DNA of 64,000 bases from Roseospira visakhapatnamensis (GTDB taxonomy: Bacteria; Pseudomonadota; Alphaproteobacteria; Rhodospirillales; Rhodospirillaceae). The notes beneath the pieces were generated by a model, which saw only the letters and a list, made by a program, of their open reading frames with translations, was not told the DNA's origin and searched no databases. The stretch spans positions 29,683 to 93,682 of the forward strand of contig NZ_JACIGK010000016.1 in assembly GCF_014197915.1 (NCBI RefSeq), written 5' to 3'. Numbering within the stretch: position 1 is the first letter of the stretch; each line of letters opens with the position of its first letter. Both the position numbers and the translations under genes were made by a program. Shown one piece after another: positions 61,892 through 64,000 of this stretch.

Positions 61892-63862
61892 ATGACCGCT
61901 CCTTTCCGTCACGGCCCCAGTTCCACGACCGGCCCCGGGTCCCCTCAGGGTCGCGCCGCCGACGCCGCCACAGAGACCTTCAAGCGGGCCACGGCCTCGT
62001 GTCTCCGCGCCCTGGCCGCGTCGACCGACCTGCCGGTCACCTTCGCCCCCGGAACCGCCCATGCCGGCGCGGACGGTGTCCGTCTGCCGCAGCCGACCCG
62101 CCGCCTGGATGGCGAGCAAATCACCCGCCTGCGGGCCACCGCCGACGGCCTGGCGATGCGGTTGCGTCATCATGATCGCCAGGTGCATGGCGCCCTGATG
62201 CCCACAAGCCCCGAGGCCGCCGACGTCTACAACACGCTGGAGCAGGCGCGGGTCGAGACCCTCGGCGCGCGGCGCCTGGCCGGCGTGTCACGGAACATCG
62301 GGCAGGCCCTGGAACAGCGCCTGGTGTCCGACGGCTTCGACCGGGTCTCGCACCCCGACCAGTTGCCGGCGGGCGAGGCCGCGCGGTTGCTGGCCTTTGC
62401 CCGCTTCGGCGCCGTCGACCTGGGGCCATCCGGGGCGCGGCTGCTGGACATGGCCCAGCGCCGCCTGGCGTCCGATCCGGCGTTCCTGGACGCCCTGAAC
62501 GGGTCGCTGACCGATCAGACCGCGTTCTGCCGCAGCGTGCGCCGCTGGATCGATGCCCTGGGTCTGGAGGCATTCGACGACAGCGCGCCGGAGTCCGAGA
62601 CCGCCGACGGCGACAGCGACCAGGCTCCCGACGAGGGCGGCGACGGCTCCGCCGGCGAGCAGCCACAGGCCGTGTCGGCGGCGGGACCCGACTCGCCTTC
62701 GCCGATGGACGCCGGCGACGGCGAGGGGGACAGCGGCGACGAGAACACGGACTCCATCGCCGAGGCCATGCGCCTGGGCCAGGGGACCGAGGAACCGGGC
62801 GGGGACTCCGGCCCGCGCCACGACAACGCCGATCCCGGCGATCCCCGCCAGGCGCTGTACCGGGCGTACACGACCCACCATGACCAGGTGGTGGACGCCG
62901 CCGACCTGGCCGATCCCGAGGAACTGAACCGCTTGCGGGCGCAGATGGACGGGCAACTCGCCCATCTGCAGGGCGTTGTCGCCCGGCTGGCCAACAGGAT
63001 GCAACGCCGCCTGATGGCCCAGCAGCAGCGCGCCTGGGCGTTCGACCTGGACGAGGGCCTGCTGGATGCCGCGCGCCTGGCGCGGGTGGTCGCCAATCCC
63101 ATGACCTCGCTGTCCTACAAGCAGGAAAAGGACACGCGTTTCCGCGACACCGTGGTTTCGCTGCTGATCGACAACTCCGGCTCCATGCGGGGACGCCCCA
63201 TCAGCGTCGCGGCCCTGAGCGCCGACATCCTGGCCCGCACCCTGGAACGCTGCGCCGTGAAGGTGGAGATCCTCGGGTTCACCACCACCGCCTGGAAGGG
63301 CGGCCGGTCGCGCGAAAGCTGGGTGGCCGACGGCAAGCCGCCGCATCCGGGCCGCCTCAACGACCTGCGCCACATCGTCTACAAAAGCGCCGACGCGCCC
63401 TGGCGCCGCGCCCGCCTCAACCTGGGGCTGATGCTGCGCGAGGGCATTCTGAAGGAGAACATCGACGGCGAGGCCCTGCTGTGGGCCCATCAGCGCCTGC
63501 TGGGCCGACCCGAGGCCCGGCGGATCCTGATGGTGATCTCGGACGGCGCCCCCGTCGACGACTCCACCCTGTCGGTCAACGCCGGAAACTACCTGGAACA
63601 GCACCTGCGCGACGTCATCCACATGATCGAGACGCGCTCGACCGTCGAACTGGCCGCCATCGGCATCGGTCACGACGTCACGCGCTACTATCGCCGGGCG
63701 GTGACCATCATGGACGCCGAGGACCTGGGAGGTGTGATGATGCGCCAGCTCCTGGAGCTGTTCGAGGACGACCCGAGCGCCCGCACCGCGCTGGCCGACC
63801 TGGCATCGCGTCCGCCCACCGCGCCCCCCATCTCCCCGCGCATGCCCACGGGCGTCATCTAG
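61892..63862 (+). CDS. cobT: Cobaltochelatase subunit CobT
   Basis: 656 residues. The N-terminal half ([27 protein letters not shown] and [25 protein letters not shown]) is the CobT domain. A very acidic linker (about 225-315) is followed by the VWA domain with its [13 protein letters not shown] (about 425-433) and [14 protein letters not shown]. CobT works with CobS (AAA+) and CobN to insert cobalt into hydrogenobyrinate diamide in aerobic B12 synthesis. cobS is usually next to it but none is within the window. The TAG stop lies at the edge of an IS630-type element. Confidence 0.95.
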   Translation: MTAPFRHGPSSTTGPGSPQGRAADAATETFKRATASCLRALAASTDLPVTFAPGTAHAGADGVRLPQPTRRLDGEQITRLRATADGLAMRLRHHDRQVHGALMPTSPEAADVYNTLEQARVETLGARRLAGVSRNIGQALEQRLVSDGFDRVSHPDQLPAGEAARLLAFARFGAVDLGPSGARLLDMAQRRLASDPAFLDALNGSLTDQTAFCRSVRRWIDALGLEAFDDSAPESETADGDSDQAPDEGGDGSAGEQPQAVSAAGPDSPSPMDAGDGEGDSGDENTDSIAEAMRLGQGTEEPGGDSGPRHDNADPGDPRQALYRAYTTHHDQVVDAADLADPEELNRLRAQMDGQLAHLQGVVARLANRMQRRLMAQQQRAWAFDLDEGLLDAARLARVVANPMTSLSYKQEKDTRFRDTVVSLLIDNSGSMRGRPISVAALSADILARTLERCAVKVEILGFTTTAWKGGRSRESWVADGKPPHPGRLNDLRHIVYKSADAPWRRARLNLGLMLREGILKENIDGEALLWAHQRLLGRPEARRILMVISDGAPVDDSTLSVNAGNYLEQHLRDVIHMIETRSTVELAAIGIGHDVTRYYRRAVTIMDAEDLGGVMMRQLLELFEDDPSARTALADLASRPPTAPPISPRMPTGVI

Positions 63863-64000
63863 AGTGCTCTGGGGTCGGGTTGAGTCGCCAGGGATTCCCA
63901 CGGACTCGATTTTATGATTCAACGGACTGACCGTTAGGAGGTCGGTCCGCATGGGAAAACCCTATTCGCGTGATTTGCGAGGGCGCTTCGTGGCGCTGTT
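63861..64000 (+). mobile_element. Left end of an IS630-family insertion sequence
   Basis: From the TA of the cobT stop (63861-63862), an end of the form GAGTGCTCTGGGGTCGGG leads through about 90 bp of noncoding DNA with a good ribosome site (AGGAGGTCGGTCC) to a transposase start. IS630 elements insert at TA dinucleotides. The right side is outside the window. Confidence 0.65.
63951..64000 (+). CDS. IS630-family transposase, N-terminus only
   Basis: Sixteen full codons after the ATG read MGKPYSRDLRGRFVAL, the characteristic start of IS630 transposase helix-turn-helix domains (compare YS-x-DLR-x-R-V). The rest is beyond the edge, so intactness cannot be judged. Confidence 0.85.
   Translation, partial: MGKPYSRDLRGRFVAL

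Noticed and set aside
1..64000. CRISPR arrays, rRNA genes, prophage or secretion-system clusters.
   Set aside because: No regularly spaced repeats, no rRNA sequence, and no phage structural or secretion genes were seen.

Overview
The window is about 70% G+C and reads as the chromosome of an alphaproteobacterium, most likely a member of the Rhodospirillales (Rhodospira/Roseospira/Rhodospirillum type). The evidence is a class I lysyl-tRNA synthetase, a CarD/CdnL regulator, a CobT cobaltochelatase subunit, DUF2125 and ChaC genes, and the layout flgH-flgA-flgG-flgF running away from fliL-fliM-(small membrane protein)-motE-cheY. I made this assignment from gene content and gene order only, with no database search.

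Left part (1-31 kb). On the minus strand lie a proline-rich OmpA-domain protein, an ExbB/MotA-like proton channel and a long coiled-coil MotB/TolR-like partner cut by the window edge. They are followed by an SLC13-type anion permease, a von Willebrand A protein, a methyltransferase, and an RND efflux pair (adaptor and permease). Housekeeping and accessory genes come next: DUF938 methyltransferase, TerB-like, 7Fe ferredoxin, CarD (with a clear terminator), lysK, two methyltransferases, and bfd and bfr behind a Fur-like box. Then come an HD-GYP phosphodiesterase, a UbiD decarboxylase, a phosphopantetheinyl transferase and a LysM/M23 lipoprotein.

Flagellar block (27.5-41.7 kb). flgF-flgG-flgA-flgH is read leftward from a good sigma-54 promoter. 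fliL, fliM, a small membrane protein, a MotE-like protein and cheY are read rightward. After cheY comes a tightly coupled three-gene module with ATGA overlaps. It holds a MotB-like protein without the membrane aspartate, a MotB-like protein with it, and a 1184-residue exported protein with AMIN-like repeats and TPRs. No motA is in the window. This module is the best candidate here for an under-described system: a modified stator set, possibly with a MotC-like periplasmic partner.

Right part (41.7-64 kb). It holds a 38-codon gene, an XpaC-like membrane protein, a gamma-glutamylcyclotransferase touching an ISAs1 remnant, a DUF192 protein and a maltose-O-acetyltransferase-like protein. A LysR regulator lies behind an A/T-rich island with a perfect inverted repeat. 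A large hybrid histidine kinase contains a LOV-like domain whose photoactive Cys is replaced by Met. tRNA-Thr(CGU) is followed within 5 bp by a frameshifted IS110-family transposase. Beyond it are an IS3-family left-end remnant, tRNA-Ser(GGA), a coxL-like/cysQ/trypsin-like overlapping operon, chaC, a DUF2125 gene and cobT. An IS630-family element starts at the cobT stop codon and runs off the right edge.

There is no CRISPR array, rRNA gene, prophage or recognised defence island. Mobile DNA is limited to small, mostly broken insertion sequences (two ISAs1 remnants, IS110, IS3, IS630).
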